NCBI GenBank assembly: GCA_021464245.1
Contig: JADCRB010000040.1
Span: 5,238,273 to 5,302,272 of the forward strand
DNA: 64,000 nt
From: Carallia brachiata
Taxonomy: Eukaryota > Streptophyta > Magnoliopsida > Malpighiales > Rhizophoraceae
Reading direction: 5' to 3'
The notes below the pieces were generated by a model. It was given only the letters and a program-made list of their open reading frames with translations. It was not told the DNA's origin and made no database searches. The translations under genes and the position numbers were made by a program. How positions within the stretch are numbered: the stretch's first letter is position 1; each line of letters begins with the position of its first letter. Positions 12,119 through 23,656 of this stretch are shown one piece after another.

Positions 12119-12424
12119 TTAAGACAAAGCTTGATATGGCTTGACCATTTGATTGAGTGCCCCACTTAGATGAAGGGACATGACTTCATTAGTGGAACCC
12201 ACCAACTTTCCACCAATGAATACGGCTGGCACTGGGGCATTGCATCCAAGCCTCACCAGAGCTCTTTCCATTTCCCGCCCTTCTGGGTCTCGGTCAACAT
12301 CATAAACCAGAGGTTCCACTCCAATTTCACGAAATAGGATTTTGACAGCATAACATAGGCAGCATGAGCTCCTGCTGAACATCACCACTCCCTTTTCTGC
12401 AGCCAATGCCATCACCTTTTCCAT
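12119..12424 (-). CDS. CC-type glutaredoxin (ROXY class), active site CCLC
   Basis: A complete intronless frame of 101 residues, the usual size for the land-plant-specific CC-type glutaredoxins. Members act in the nucleus and cytosol and many bind TGA bZIP factors. The active site is C21-C22-L23-C24. The glutathione-binding cis-Pro loop is V65-P66, followed by the G71-G72 turn. The C-terminus ends K-P-Y-Q-A-L-S. It lacks the A-L-W-[LI] tail through which many ROXY proteins recruit TOPLESS-type co-repressors, so this copy may not repress in the same way. A TATA box lies at 12621-12630 and a strong hairpin sits in the predicted leader. It is the first of four related genes in the window. Confidence 0.95.
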   Translation of the reverse strand: MEKVMALAAEKGVVMFSRSSCCLCYAVKILFREIGVEPLVYDVDRDPEGREMERALVRLGCNAPVPAVFIGGKLVGSTNEVMSLHLSGALNQMVKPYQALS

Positions 12425-12505
12425 GTCGTTGTTATATAAGCTTGATTGAGAATGCCTTGTTTAACTTGCAGGATTCTCTCACTTGAAATCGTTCAGAAAC
12501 TAAAG

Positions 12506-12551
12506 ACCATCGGATCGAATTCCGTGCCTAGCCACAATTCGATCCAATGGT
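12506..12551 (-). promoter_or_regulatory. Strong hairpin in the predicted 5' leader of the CCLC glutaredoxin
   Basis: On the transcript strand, accattggatcgaatt (12551-12536) pairs with aattcgatccgatggt (12521-12506) around a 14-nt loop. All 16 positions pair, counting one U-G wobble. It lies between the TATA box and the start codon, about 80 bases before the ATG. The role is not known; it could affect translation or be a relic of a small inverted insertion. Confidence 0.6.
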
Positions 12552-12620
12552 GGTTAGCTAGGTGTGGAACTATTAGAAGGGGAAGTGAGATGGTTGTTTG
12601 AACATATGCCCTCGTGCTAG

Positions 12621-12630
12621 GCTATTTATA
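12621..12630 (-). promoter_or_regulatory. TATA box of the CCLC glutaredoxin gene
   Basis: The minus strand reads tataaatagc about 200 bases before the ATG. The same TATAAATA word precedes the other three glutaredoxin genes. Transcription would start near 12590, giving a leader of about 165 nt. Confidence 0.7.
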
Positions 12631-12631
12631 G

Positions 12632-13991
12632 GGACATTTAAGAATGGAGTCCAATGTTTGAACAACAAACTTTCAAAAGTGGAGGAGCATTAGTTAGATG
12701 CTCAAGTCCATGAAAGTTACTTTGGGAGAAAGTGACTTACTGTGCTTTGATAGGCCGAACAAGCTGGCGCGCAACTTAATTTGCTAACCAATTAGACTTC
12801 ACGAGCCTTAATTTTGTTATCACGCGATCGATGTTAATTAAGTCTATTTTCTTGGCTCTTGTTGAGAGATGGGATGATGATCACTGAACTTCATGTTCTC
12901 CACCGTTTCTTCAACATCAACCCCTGAAAGTTTTCCGGATTAACGACTAATCCTGCAAATGAGCACGACTACAAATTTTGAAAATACTCTACATGGCTAG
13001 TCTATTTTACCAGATTCCCCACAACCACCTTTTTTGAATCCTTGCGCTGAATGATTGGCAATGTGATGGCTTTCGGTGGCTGGCAGCGATTCCTTCTGTT
13101 GTGCCCACACCAACTTGCTTGATTCCTTCTATCAAAGCCTTGCATGACAATTCGTATCCTATAAGTATTCCTGCGCTCTAGTCAGCAGTACCCTCACATG
13201 TGTGGGAATATCCCACACGTGCATAGCAGAAATACACCAACTTTTAAGGAAACGGGACATTCTTTTCTTTCCTTGAACGAGCCTTTGTAAAGAATTCTAG
13301 TTCTCACTTCCCAGGATTTCTGACGTCTGTTCATGTATACGGATACGATGTATGTATATATAATTGTCAGTGGGGTATGTTGTGTACTATGTTTTTTGAG
13401 CAACGCAGTATGCATGCATTCATGTATTTCTCGCACTATGTATTAGAGAGAAAATTTTGTTGCATGTTAATATATGCTGAGCAGAGCATATTAGCATGCA
13501 TGTATTCACGATCAAGCATATATGTGTTACTGTGTGTAACAACTCACAAAGCATACGATGCATATCTTATTCCTTAGTTTCATAATTGAAATTTACATGG
13601 GAAATGTTTTCGTCATTTTGGATATGAAAGAATAACTTTGGGAGGTGGGCAAGAAATTGGTGCAACGCTTAACTTACTCCATTAAGACATAAAAATTTTA
13701 TGTTAAGAGTCCTGGAATAAAGCCCAATTGATATATTAAAAAAAATAGGGAATTCTTAATTGACTCAATTCAACTCAATTTTTTTGAGAATATAATTCAC
13801 TCATTATCTAATAATACATAACAAATGAAATCCACTTGAAATAAAAAAATAATAATATAGAATTATGTAGTATAAGATTATAAATAAATTTTATTTAAAA
13901 AATTAGTGAGTAAAAATAACATACTTATAAAAATAAGAGAAAGACAATATAACGCTCTAGTGTAAACGTCATGGACACCCTTTTATGGAAG
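12632..13991. other. Upstream region of the CCLC glutaredoxin and spacer
   Basis: Non-coding. It holds a near-palindrome at about 13194-13222 and several catgcatg-like words near 13400-13510. No frame with recognisable content. Confidence 0.5.
13194..13222. promoter_or_regulatory. Near-palindrome carrying a CACGTG G-box
   Basis: tgtggga-ata-tcccaca forms a perfect 7-bp inverted core. The outer bases extend it imperfectly, with catgtg on the left and cacgtg on the right. CACGTG is the G-box bound by plant bZIP and bHLH factors. It lies about 570 bp upstream of the TATA box of the CCLC glutaredoxin. Use as a regulatory site is inferred only. Confidence 0.4.
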
Positions 13992-14002
13992 GGTACAACT
14001 AG

Positions 14003-14539
14003 GGATTAACACCTTTTAGTCTTAAATCTTTTTAAATTTTTTTAATCTAATCTTATATTTTTTTTATTTTTATTTTAGTTCTATAACTATGATTTCAATT
14101 ATAGAATTGTTAGTCAAAATATTAAAATATTTATTTGATGGCCTTCACACATTATCAGAACAACCTCTACAGTTTTAAATTTTTATACTTTTTTCTTCAA
14201 TTTGTAAATTTGTATCTGTCACATAATTTCTGTTTTGCTTATAAGAGTTGATACTTTATTGCAGTGGGTGATATCTGCAAATATATAAACTAATTTCTGT
14301 TTTGCTTATAAGAGTTGATACTTTATTGCAGTGGGTGATATCTGCAAATATATAAACAAAGTATTCACAAATTTACTCAAATCAAATACGTATTTTAACA
14401 TTTTGACTAATAATTTTTTTTATGTAGAATTTAATTACAGTTGAAATTATAATGATAAGATTAAAATGAAAGCAGAAAGTGATATAAAATTAGATTAAAA
14501 AAATCTTAAAATGTATAGGAATAAAATGGTGTTAATACC
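14003..14539. mobile_element. Mutator-like MITE with long terminal inverted repeats
   Basis: An exact 11-bp direct repeat, ggtacaactag, flanks it at 13992-14002 and 14540-14550. The ends are ggattaacacc on the left and, reverse-complemented, ggtattaacacc on the right. Inverted similarity continues inward for roughly 130-150 bp on each side, including ttttttaatctaat and attagtcaaaat. Long inverted repeats plus a 9-11 bp duplication point to a MULE-derived MITE. No coding sequence. Its centre contains a 67-bp tandem duplication. Confidence 0.8.
14224..14357. repeat. Exact 67-bp tandem duplication inside the MITE
   Basis: Bases 14224-14290 are repeated identically at 14291-14357, starting taatttctgttttgcttat. 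No mismatch is seen, so the duplication is much younger than the divergence of the host element's own ends, or it is an assembly artefact. Confidence 0.9.
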
Positions 14540-14551
14540 GGTACAACTAGG

Positions 14552-16169
14552 TTTGTGGATGGAATCTTGCCGGATGCACCGACTCCATTAAAATTATTTA
14601 TTTATTATTTTTTATAAAAGGACAAAGTTTTAACCTTATAAGTTTTATAATTGTGTTTTACAGTTTCTCACTGTTCTTAAAAAAAAAACGTAATTTTTTT
14701 GAAAAAAATAAATATTAAATTGCTCTAGGTACTTGTAGAGGTGCTCGGTACCCCTAACTTTATTGTTTTAGTAATAGGAAAAATTACACTTTCAGAATTT
14801 TTGTTGTCCAATTTTTTGTTAAGACGTAATGAATTTTTGATCTTTTACAATTACAATAATATTTTTTGTAATAAAAAAATAGTATATCTTATTTTTTTTT
14901 AGTTACAGAAAATATTATTATAGCTAGAAACAATCAAAGATTCTGTATTTTAACAAACAATCAGACAAAAAAAATTATGGAAGTGTAATAGACTCTTAAG
15001 GAATACACGTAGGGGCCAAAATTTTAGCATCACCTTTTTGTCCTGCTTATCATCGGCAACAGGATAAACAAATAGCTTACCTGTAAGAAAGATACTACAA
15101 CCAATGGTGTGGCGGAAACGAACAGAAAAAGGTGAAGCTGTTAAAGTTAATATGATCATGGGCTTCTTCCATCATTTCAAATTTTGCTAAAGAACGGTTT
15201 TTTAATATGGTATTAAAATTTTATAATCAATTGGTCTTATATTTAAATTTTGTTATTTTTATATTTAATTATAAATTTTTATAAATATTAGAGACCTATT
15301 TTTCATTCACATTTTCAGTTTATTAGACTTTCGAACAAAGGAGCGTATTAAAATTAATATATAATTTATATTTTAATTTTTTTTTAAAGATTTAAATTTT
15401 TAGAAGAAACAAGCATAAAGCACAATAAATTATGGGGTATATTTGCTTAGAAGTCCGTATAACTCTATAAATCGAGCAGTCGCATCATGCGGGTGCGCAA
15501 AGTCAGCATGCGATCCACCAGTATTCTCTTTCAGTGTGATGGATCATTGGTTCTGTAGATGGAGCACTTTGCCTAGCTAGGTTAATGATCAGTACTTCAT
15601 GTACAGGGGATCCAAGTAGTAATAAAGCAGGTAAATTGAGCACCTTCAATTGCTTGCCATAAAGTGATGTGCTGTACAAAATTTATTCTATATGTTGTCG
15701 TTCACTTTGCATATGGAGCAAAAATTCTGCCAAAAGACTTTTAAGTGTAATATGTATGGATATTCTCCATGCATGCATGCATGTCGTGTAGCCATGCACA
15801 TATCCAAGCTCTATTCTATGGATAAGCAAGAATAGAACATAAATTAAAGATTTGGAACCAGGATGACAAGTGTGTGTCTGTGTGTTTGGATTCTTTAAAG
15901 CAGAAACTTAACACATAAACATAACAAAACCATTATCGAAAATTTGGTCATCAGGAAATGCTGCAGAGTACATTTTTGGCATATATTGTAGCCAGAGAAG
16001 GGAGGGACTGAAAAACAAAAAAAAAAAAAAAAAAAAAAACAAAACAAACAAAACAAGACAAAACAAAAGGCAAAGCCTTAATTACTGCTACATTACAAAT
16101 AGTTATTGATCAGGACGCATTGCTACTGCGGTAACACAAAAGTAGCATGAAAATTTGTTTCAGGATCTG
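14552..16169. other. Spacer and 3' flank of the second glutaredoxin gene
   Basis: AT-rich. A catgcatgcatgcatg run lies near 15769-15785 and an A-run of about 20 near 16019-16039. No gene recognised. Confidence 0.5.
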
Positions 16170-16487
16170 CTAGAACCAGATTGCATTGGCCTCTATAAGC
16201 ATTTGCTTCAGAGATCCATCCAGGTGAAGGGACAGGACATCTTTAGCGGAGCCAACAAATTTTCCACCAATGAAGACAGCAGGGACAGCGGGATTGCACC
16301 CGAGCCCTTTGAGAGCCCACTCTATTTCCCTCCCATTGGGGTCCCGGTCAATCTCATGAATTGCAGGGCTCGCACCGAGGTCGTAAAAAAGTGTCTTGAT
16401 GCTATGGCACATGAAGCATGTGCTCTTGGTGAAGATCACAGCAGCATTCTTTGATGCCAAATCTCTTACTCTATCCATTCCCAGCAA
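16170..16487 (-). CDS. CC-type glutaredoxin (ROXY class), active site CFMC
   Basis: An intronless frame of 105 residues from the first ATG, or 102 from M4, which matches the other copies better at its start (M-D-R-V). The active site is C24-F25-M26-C27: the second Cys of the CC motif is replaced by Phe, but both redox-capable positions of C-x-x-C remain. The cis-Pro loop is V68-P69 and the turn is G74-G75. It ends N-A-I-W-F, close to the A-[LI]-W-[LI] tail of repressor-type ROXYs. A TATA box at 16691-16700 and a short leader hairpin lie upstream. Same strand as the CCLC gene, about 3.7 kb away. Confidence 0.95.
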   Translation of the reverse strand: MLGMDRVRDLASKNAAVIFTKSTCFMCHSIKTLFYDLGASPAIHEIDRDPNGREIEWALKGLGCNPAVPAVFIGGKFVGSAKDVLSLHLDGSLKQMLIEANAIWF

Positions 16488-16589
16488 CTAAATTTGATCT
16501 GGGTTTTTCCCAAAAAAATGAAACAATATATTCTTTCTTAAGCAGCTAAGTGCTAAAAGAACTAGTTGAAAAAGCAAGCCAAAAATCTG

Positions 16590-16614
16590 TTAGCTAGCTA
16601 TAGCCACTAGCTAA
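16590..16614 (-). promoter_or_regulatory. Short hairpin in the predicted leader of the CFMC glutaredoxin
   Basis: ttagctag (16590-16597) and ctagctaa (16607-16614) are perfect inverted repeats around a 9-nt loop, between the TATA box and the start codon. Weaker than the hairpin of the CCLC gene; function unknown. Confidence 0.4.
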
Positions 16615-16690
16615 GCAAGTACAGCTGATTAGTGCAGGAAGCTTGTATGTACGTCTGGGCCTTGGCTATGGACTCTGAGATTCGGCAGTC

Positions 16691-16700
16691 CTTATTTATA
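16691..16700 (-). promoter_or_regulatory. TATA box of the CFMC glutaredoxin gene
   Basis: The minus strand reads tataaataag about 205 bases before the ATG, the same spacing as in the CCLC gene. Confidence 0.7.
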
Positions 16701-18452
16701 AGGGCCGGTGAGGGGTGGTGGATTACATTGTTTAATCCATAAAGATGTAAAATTCCTAAAACCAATAAAAAAAAAGGATAAAAAAGCAAAAGTTTCTTAA
16801 AGATGTATATTTGTTTGGATAAGAAAAATGCCACTTATGATTTGTTTGATGGTGACCCCTTAATGCTACGAACAACTTGCTTCTGGTATCATCCTTAATG
16901 TTAACTCTAATTTCCAGGATCGTCCGTACAACTTGAATGCTTGATATTGGAATAAGAACTATAAAATAAGGGAGGCATCAACAGACTAAATCACCCTTTC
17001 GGCACTGGTTGGGGGCACCATCGTGTCAGACATATAAAAAAAGTGCAGCTAATGGGAGATGAAGGAGAATAATATTAATAACTTTCTTGATATCATCAGT
17101 GCATAATCTTCCAACAGGAATGATACTAATAGCCAACTTGTCAGTAGATCGTGAGGAATGTCAAAGGCCTCGAATGTTTTGCTAGAGAAATCCTTCATCA
17201 ATTAAAGTCTAAACCTATTTATGACAGTGCTAAATTATCTCATGCATACTCGTTGTTAGGATGATATTTTTTTAATATTTGAAAAAGTATATATATAAAC
17301 ATACTGAAAGAGGAATTGGTAGAGGTAGAGTTTAAACCCTAACATGTCACTTAGGTGCAGTATTTAATTGGGTTTGACATTTAATAACAAAGTTAGCTTC
17401 CTATTTCTTAAAATTGATCAAATTAAAGCCATTTCTGTATTTTAATTAATGATGGGGTAATTTCTAATTTGTCGTCGTAGGCATCTATTGGCTGATGTGG
17501 AGAAAGATAAGAGTTTATCCGATCTTTTCCCACTTTCTCGTATTGGTCCCCTCACCTTATTACATTGCATACGAAATTTAAAAAATAAATAAATAAATAA
17601 ATACATAAAATGGAGAAACTATTTTCTTTTCTTTGTGTGCTGGGAGGGTGGGGAGGGGAGGGTGAGGATAGGGGAGCCAACCCACGACTCAATCGCCTCA
17701 TGCCATTTAGCTAAGCTGAGTTCCTCTGAAACTATTACGAAGAAAAAAATCGTGAACCTCATAGATATTGTGACCTCGAGGGGAAAAAGAAGATCAAAGA
17801 ATAGGGGTTAGTTTCCAAGAAGACAATTCAACAATTAATATTATGAACTAATGTACTGTTAATTGTTTTTTCCCTGTTATTTCACTCACCGCTGAAGTAT
17901 CGTAAATTACGAAAAGCACTTTCAGTCAACGAATTGGAAGTGAAATTTGCGTTATTAGACTCCTACATTTCACCAATTGCCAAATGCAAATCACCTTAAA
18001 ATAACACTTTTTTTTTGGGTGTTAATGCCTATAATACAAAACATTATTTTTTCGGTTTCTCATAATGAAATCACTAAAACAAGAGATAAAATTAACACGG
18101 TCTTATGAAGAAATATACTTTTACATTGACACATTAATTACAGAGAGATGCAAAAATAAACCTAAAAAAAAAAAAAAGGCTATTTGGCGTCAGTGCGATC
18201 AGATCGATGTCGAATTTCGGGTGTGATTGCATCTTCTATTATTGTTCTCCGTAATCTCAAAATATGCAAGAATCCTTCTTTCCGAGTCCCCGAATATGCA
18301 GTATTCTTTGTTCTTATAATTGCATGCATGTGTCGGCCAATTTCAAATGGCGTAGTGATCATCACGACAGGTGTGCCCCCTTTTTTTTTTGGCGCTGTTC
18401 ATTGTTCATCTCGTGCACCCATATCATTTCAATGCATGCATGAATGGTTTGT

Positions 18453-18496
18453 GTATATATACATATATATATACACACACACACACACATACATAA
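18453..18496. repeat. Microsatellite, (TA)n followed by (CA)n
   Basis: A run of tatata/catatata that turns into about ten ac units. Confidence 0.85.
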
Positions 18497-18928
18497 ACAA
18501 ACCGTGCCTATGCATCCACGAATTATTCATCTCTTTTTATCGATTCTTGTTTCTACACGTTGTTAAGCCTATATACCATTAACCCACTTTTGATTGCATA
18601 ATGAAGGTGTCAATTTCAATTGTTGTGCATTAAGATGCGTTCAGACACTCTAAAATATACAATTATAATTACCCTTTTTTTTTTTTTTTTTGCAAAATTT
18701 TTGACAAAAAGTTTCTGCTTTTAGTTAACAATATCAATAAAGATTGGTCGGCAGAAGATTGACGCAGAATTTATCCATGAAGACATTAGAAAACAAAATA
18801 AAAATTTGTGAAATATTTTTAATTAAAAATCAAGTTTTAGAATAATACTAATTATATTTACTATTAATTTTGAAAAAATAAAATATAAAAGACGTTTTTA
18901 ATTGCTCTTTGTCTAAACTTTCTGGCCA

Positions 18929-18929
18929 A

Positions 18930-18965
<36 letters not shown>
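18929..18965. repeat. Microsatellite (AT)n
   Basis: About 18 near-uninterrupted at units. Confidence 0.85.
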
Positions 18966-18969
<4 letters not shown>

Positions 18970-20987
18970 CCGAAACTAATAGAAAATCTTTTATTTTTTT
19001 TATCTCTATCACGTGATGATGTCTCCCTATTTTATTTAAAAGAAAAAGAAAAAGAATAAAAAATTTTGAAAAAAAATCAATATTTTAGTAATAAATTCAA
19101 GGTAGGAAAAAAAATAAACTTACTCATAAAATTTCCTTTTTACTTTCTTAAAAGGAAAAAAAAGTTACTCCAAAATTTTTATTTAAATTTCCCCTATTGT
19201 TATAAGACAATAAAAAAGGACCATCATTCTCCTTTTTTGAGATTTAATTACTGATTTAGGTTCTTTCTTTCTACGTCTATAAATATGAAAGATACAATAT
19301 AATTGCTCATCTTGATTTTTTTTTCTCTATATTTATTTCTTTTTTTTTCCTCTTGAATTACTTTTAATTTTTCTTCTTGCCTGTACAGGTGCACATTTAT
19401 CCGATGATATCAATCCCTAAAGTATCACACCATTTGAAAAGGTTTTCTCATTTTCTTCTTTGATTGATTTTAATTCTTATTTCTTTAAGTTGTAGTTTGT
19501 TTTATTTTTTATAGGCAAATCAAACGCTAATTAGAAAAGAAAAACATATTTTTACTTGGCCCATGGATTTGATAGTTTATAGAGATTTTTCTTCTTTTCA
19601 AATTGACATTTAATTCAATATTAAGTTCAGACTAAGCGCGCATATTAGAAAAATAAAAACGTATTTAAAAGGCCAAAAATTTTTTTGACGAAAGAAACTT
19701 GCACCGATAAATCCAAACTAAAATCTTATAACTTACTACCTTTTCTTTAAAATGAAAAAAAAAATCGTTAGGTTTAAAACAATTTTTTTCAAATTAAGAA
19801 GTAGCATAAAGATAATTGTTTATATATTAAAATATATTGTATAAAATCTCCAGTAACTTTGTGGATTTTCTTAGCCATAATAATAATCAAAGAAATAAGA
19901 AAGTAAAAGATCCATAGATAAATATTAATTAGTACATCAATAATATATATCAATAAATTTTATGAGACAATTGGTCCAAAAAAAATATTTTTTTTTATAA
20001 GACAAAAGCAAGCTGTGTCACTACAACTACTTGATTAACTATAGATACTTAAGTAAATTTACAGTTGTAAGAAGTTGTCGGCTGATCAACAAAAAAAAGA
20101 TCTGACTATAGAGTCCGAACGGTCCATCGTTATAAATCAGTACCAATCTTTGATTTAAGAAGGTGCAATAGGTTTTGGGGAACTTTGATTTGCCAACAGT
20201 GATTACATCAAATCAATTGCAATAGGTACGGCGGAGATCGAAAACATCCTTTAAAATCTGTCGCGCAAGAAGCTTTTCTCTATGAAAAACTCATATTGTG
20301 CTCTTGTGCTGAATCTAACAATTTCGTCTATTTAATGTGTTCCATCCTTGGGCTTTTAAGCTGTCAAGCAGATGAATTTTTCTTAATTAAATTTTTAAAA
20401 AAGAAATAAGAACAACAATTAAATACTAATGCTCATGGTTAATAATTTAATAAAAAATAATAATATAAACATACATATATATTACATTAAATAAATGTAA
20501 TACTAGCACAATAAGCCAAACCAAAACATTAAGCGGAGAAAATATGTGATATTAACTAATTTATGGAACCAGTATTAATACTAATATTGCATGTATTAAT
20601 TTAACAATATATAATACTACTTAGTTATTTAGTTATATATTGTTATAATACTATTTTCACACCAAGATTTACACTTGAAAATAAATAATTGTTGAAAATT
20701 AATAATATTGTAAGTTACCAATTAGAATTTCATCTAAACAATTAATAATTGTTGAAAATTTTGTGTAATGAGATAAATATAAAATAATTTGACATTGTAT
20801 GATGTTATATTTCTAATTATTTAGTTTAATTAAATAGTATTTGATATTAATTTCATCACTTTATGAAAATAGCATTTTAATTCTTTAAATTTTAATACAT
20901 CAAATTTTATTAAAAGATTCTAACATTAACAATATGCCTTTAGTTTAACAATTATTTGCCTATGTTCTTAACAAATATAATAAACTA

Positions 20988-20989
<2 letters not shown>

Positions 20990-21021
<32 letters not shown>
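20990..21021. repeat. Microsatellite (TA)n
   Basis: About 16 uninterrupted units. Confidence 0.85.
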
Positions 21022-21023
<2 letters not shown>

Positions 21024-21533
21024 CTCGTGTCCCGAAGGGATAAAATGTTCTAGCCAGGACTCCAAACGAGTCCACGTGTTCATTTTGTTGGACTTGTTTT
21101 TAAATTTATATAAGTCATACGCACACAACAGAATTAAATAATTTTGACCAAAAAAAAGAATTAAATAATTACTTTTGTGTTGATTAATTTTATTGAAATA
21201 AAATTTTTTGTCATTTTAATCTATTTATATCAATAAATTTTACTAATTTTAATTATTTTTATTAATATTATAAAATTGAATGATTAAAAGTACTCGGAAC
21301 TACAAACGATAACACTAAACCTATTTTTTCAGGCTCGTGTATCAAACAAACTAAATTTAGGATAATGCTTTTGCTCAAATATTTTTTTTAAACAAATTGT
21401 TCCCTCTCATGTTTTTTTTTTTTTTTTTAGTATATCCCTCTCATGTATTTAAGAAAACTACAAATTTTCATACTAAAAAAAAGATGAACAACAGTAGCCG
21501 TTTGTGAAAGAAACAGTCTTTTCGTGCCTAATT

Positions 21534-22527
21534 TTTTTTTGACTGAAAGCCAAATCGTTGCATTAGTATTCATTAAATTCATACATAGAGACGACGCATG
21601 AGTATCGAAAATACCTACGTAACGTAGAAAGACAGATAAAAACAAATGGCCTACAAATTATGTGATCACATTGACTACAAAACAGGACACAAATCCTAAA
21701 ATCACCTACCAAACTGTAAATAGGCCTACTCAATTTTGAAGTGCTAACTAAACTTAATTTAGTCAGTTTAAATTGCATATTGCAGTACCAACGTACCAAC
21801 GACACATTGGCGGACAAATAATAGAGATCATTCCAGTACTTTCGACAATGGATCCCGAATCGGCTAAACTACGAACATAACAACACAAGCAACAACATAA
21901 ACATAATTAAGCACCCAAACAACAAAAGGCCAGCAGAAGCCATTTCTAATAGTTCCAGTGACGGTGAGCAGCGACGCCGCCAACGGTGGCCTCGTCGGCG
22001 GTTGTGGAGACGTGGTTGACGACATGGTGGATGTGAATTGAGTCGGGGGTTGAGCTGTCAGGGAGTGCAGTGATGGGGGGGTGGTTTCGGCGCCGCCAGG
22101 TCAAGCTCCGGGAGCGTGGGCTTGAGCCCCCGCACCGATGGCAATACTGCGGAGCCAGGGGCGAAGGTAGCTTTGGAGACGTGGTCGTCGGCAATTGTTA
22201 CTGTGGTGCCAGCAGGGGATGCGACGGTGGCGTCGGTGCCAGGAGAGGCGAAACAGGTCGAGACTTGCCAAAAAACTTAGATCTGGCACTAAAATGGCCT
22301 TGGGTGGCATTATTAAGGCCCAAAATGATTGAAATCAAGCCAAAAAGCCCCAAACAGTATGTTTGGGGGCCTGATGGGGGTGAGAAAACAAAGAGAAACA
22401 GCACAACAGAAGGGCAAACAGCAAAAACGAAGAAGGCCATGTAGGAGGAGGGTTATGCGGCTGGCCGCAGAGGTGATTGGTCACCGTTGCCGGCCAGCAA
22501 GCTTCGTTTATGAGGGCCGAGGGAATC

Positions 22528-22566
<39 letters not shown>

Positions 22567-22600
22567 AATTTCTAATTGGTTCTTTTCGATTTTACATTTT
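21534..22600 (-). mobile_element. Non-autonomous LINE-like retroposon (about 1.07 kb) with target-site duplication
   Basis: Bounded by direct repeats ttttcgtgcctaatt (21519-21533) and ttttcgtgcccaatt (22601-22615), 14 of 15 identical. A T-run directly inside the left repeat is a poly(A) tail on the minus strand. The minus-strand 3' end reads like a plant L1 3' UTR, ending tttggctttcagtc before the A-run. The 5' half (22600-21950) is GC-rich, starts with a (CT)n block and has short frames on both strands, none with a reverse transcriptase motif. I read it as an internally deleted or non-autonomous LINE mobilised in trans. A retro-copied transcript of unknown origin is the alternative. Confidence 0.65.
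22531..22560. repeat. Microsatellite (GA)15
   Basis: Uninterrupted ga units near the 5' end of the retroposon. Confidence 0.95.
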
Positions 22601-23656
22601 TTTTCGTGCCCAATTCATGACTTCTTTAGTGAAAAATAGCATTGTCCCTAAATTTATGGGCTGAAGCCGTGTAAAGGCCAGAAGCAAACCAACGTTGGGC
22701 CAGGAATGATCAGAGGAACTGATTATGAGCTGGACTCAAATGGAGGGCATTGTTTTTTTTTTTTTTTTTTGAGTCAAAAATGGAGCAATTATGGGCTGGA
22801 CGATCATATTGAGGAACTAATCGAGGAACTGATAATGGGCTGGACTCAAACTAAACCCCTCAGACGATCATGTTTTGCTTGTTCCTAGCTGTCTCTGAGG
22901 TTTTTTCTCTTCCTGCGGCAGACAAGACGCACCGTTTCGAGGTTAGCTTGGATTGGTAAGAAAGCCAAGGAAACTCCGAGGCACTTAGCCGTGAAGTTTT
23001 CTTCTTTTTTTCTTTTTCTTTTTTTTGCCATCCAAATTCAATTTTTCTTTAGTAAATTTCGTTTGCGTAGTCCAATTCAGTTATTTATTTGTCTATTTAT
23101 TCTCTTATCTTCTTCTCTGATTGTTGTTGTTGGTGCTGTGGTTGTGGTGTTTTTTTTTTTTTTTTAAGTACTAATACATGTACTGAAATTTAGTACCTCA
23201 AATGAACTAAAACTGATAATTTTAAAATAAGATTAATATTTTTCAAAAAAAAAAAATTTTAATTTTTTTTTCAAAAATTATGTTGGATTTTATGTTGCTT
23301 CAATTAGTGGGAAAATGTCAATAATTAACTATCTCAGACAAAGGAACCGTGCCATCTATGGATTTGAATTAATTTGCAGTTACTTGGAGGATATAGTTGA
23401 AAACGACGATCTTATTCACTTTAATATGTTTCCGCAGCTTGGATTAAACATGGTGTATTTCATGTACTAGAAGGTTGAAATTTAATGTTGTGTTTTCTAA
23501 TCGATTTTTTTTTTTTTTTCTGGGGTCTCTTTCTTTTTCGTTTATTTTGTGTTTATCGGTCATCGTTTTCACCCTTGTCTTCGTTTTTGTGCAATGTCAT
23601 ATTCCTTTACCTTGCGTAATGAAATAAAGTCTGTATTTGGTTCTAGGTTTGCGTGA

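Larger units (their letters stand above)
16701..21518. other. Long gene-free AT-rich stretch with microsatellites
   Basis: No coding sequence recognised. It contains mixed (AT)n/(AC)n at about 18453-18496, (AT)n at about 18929-18965 and (TA)n at about 20990-21021. Near 20680-20760 the word aataattgttgaaaatt occurs twice. Long A- and T-runs are frequent. Confidence 0.6.

Noticed and set aside
22070..22444. 124-codon plus-strand frame and overlapping minus-strand frames
   Set aside because: They lie inside the retroposon, where high GC content leaves all frames open; no motif supports a protein.
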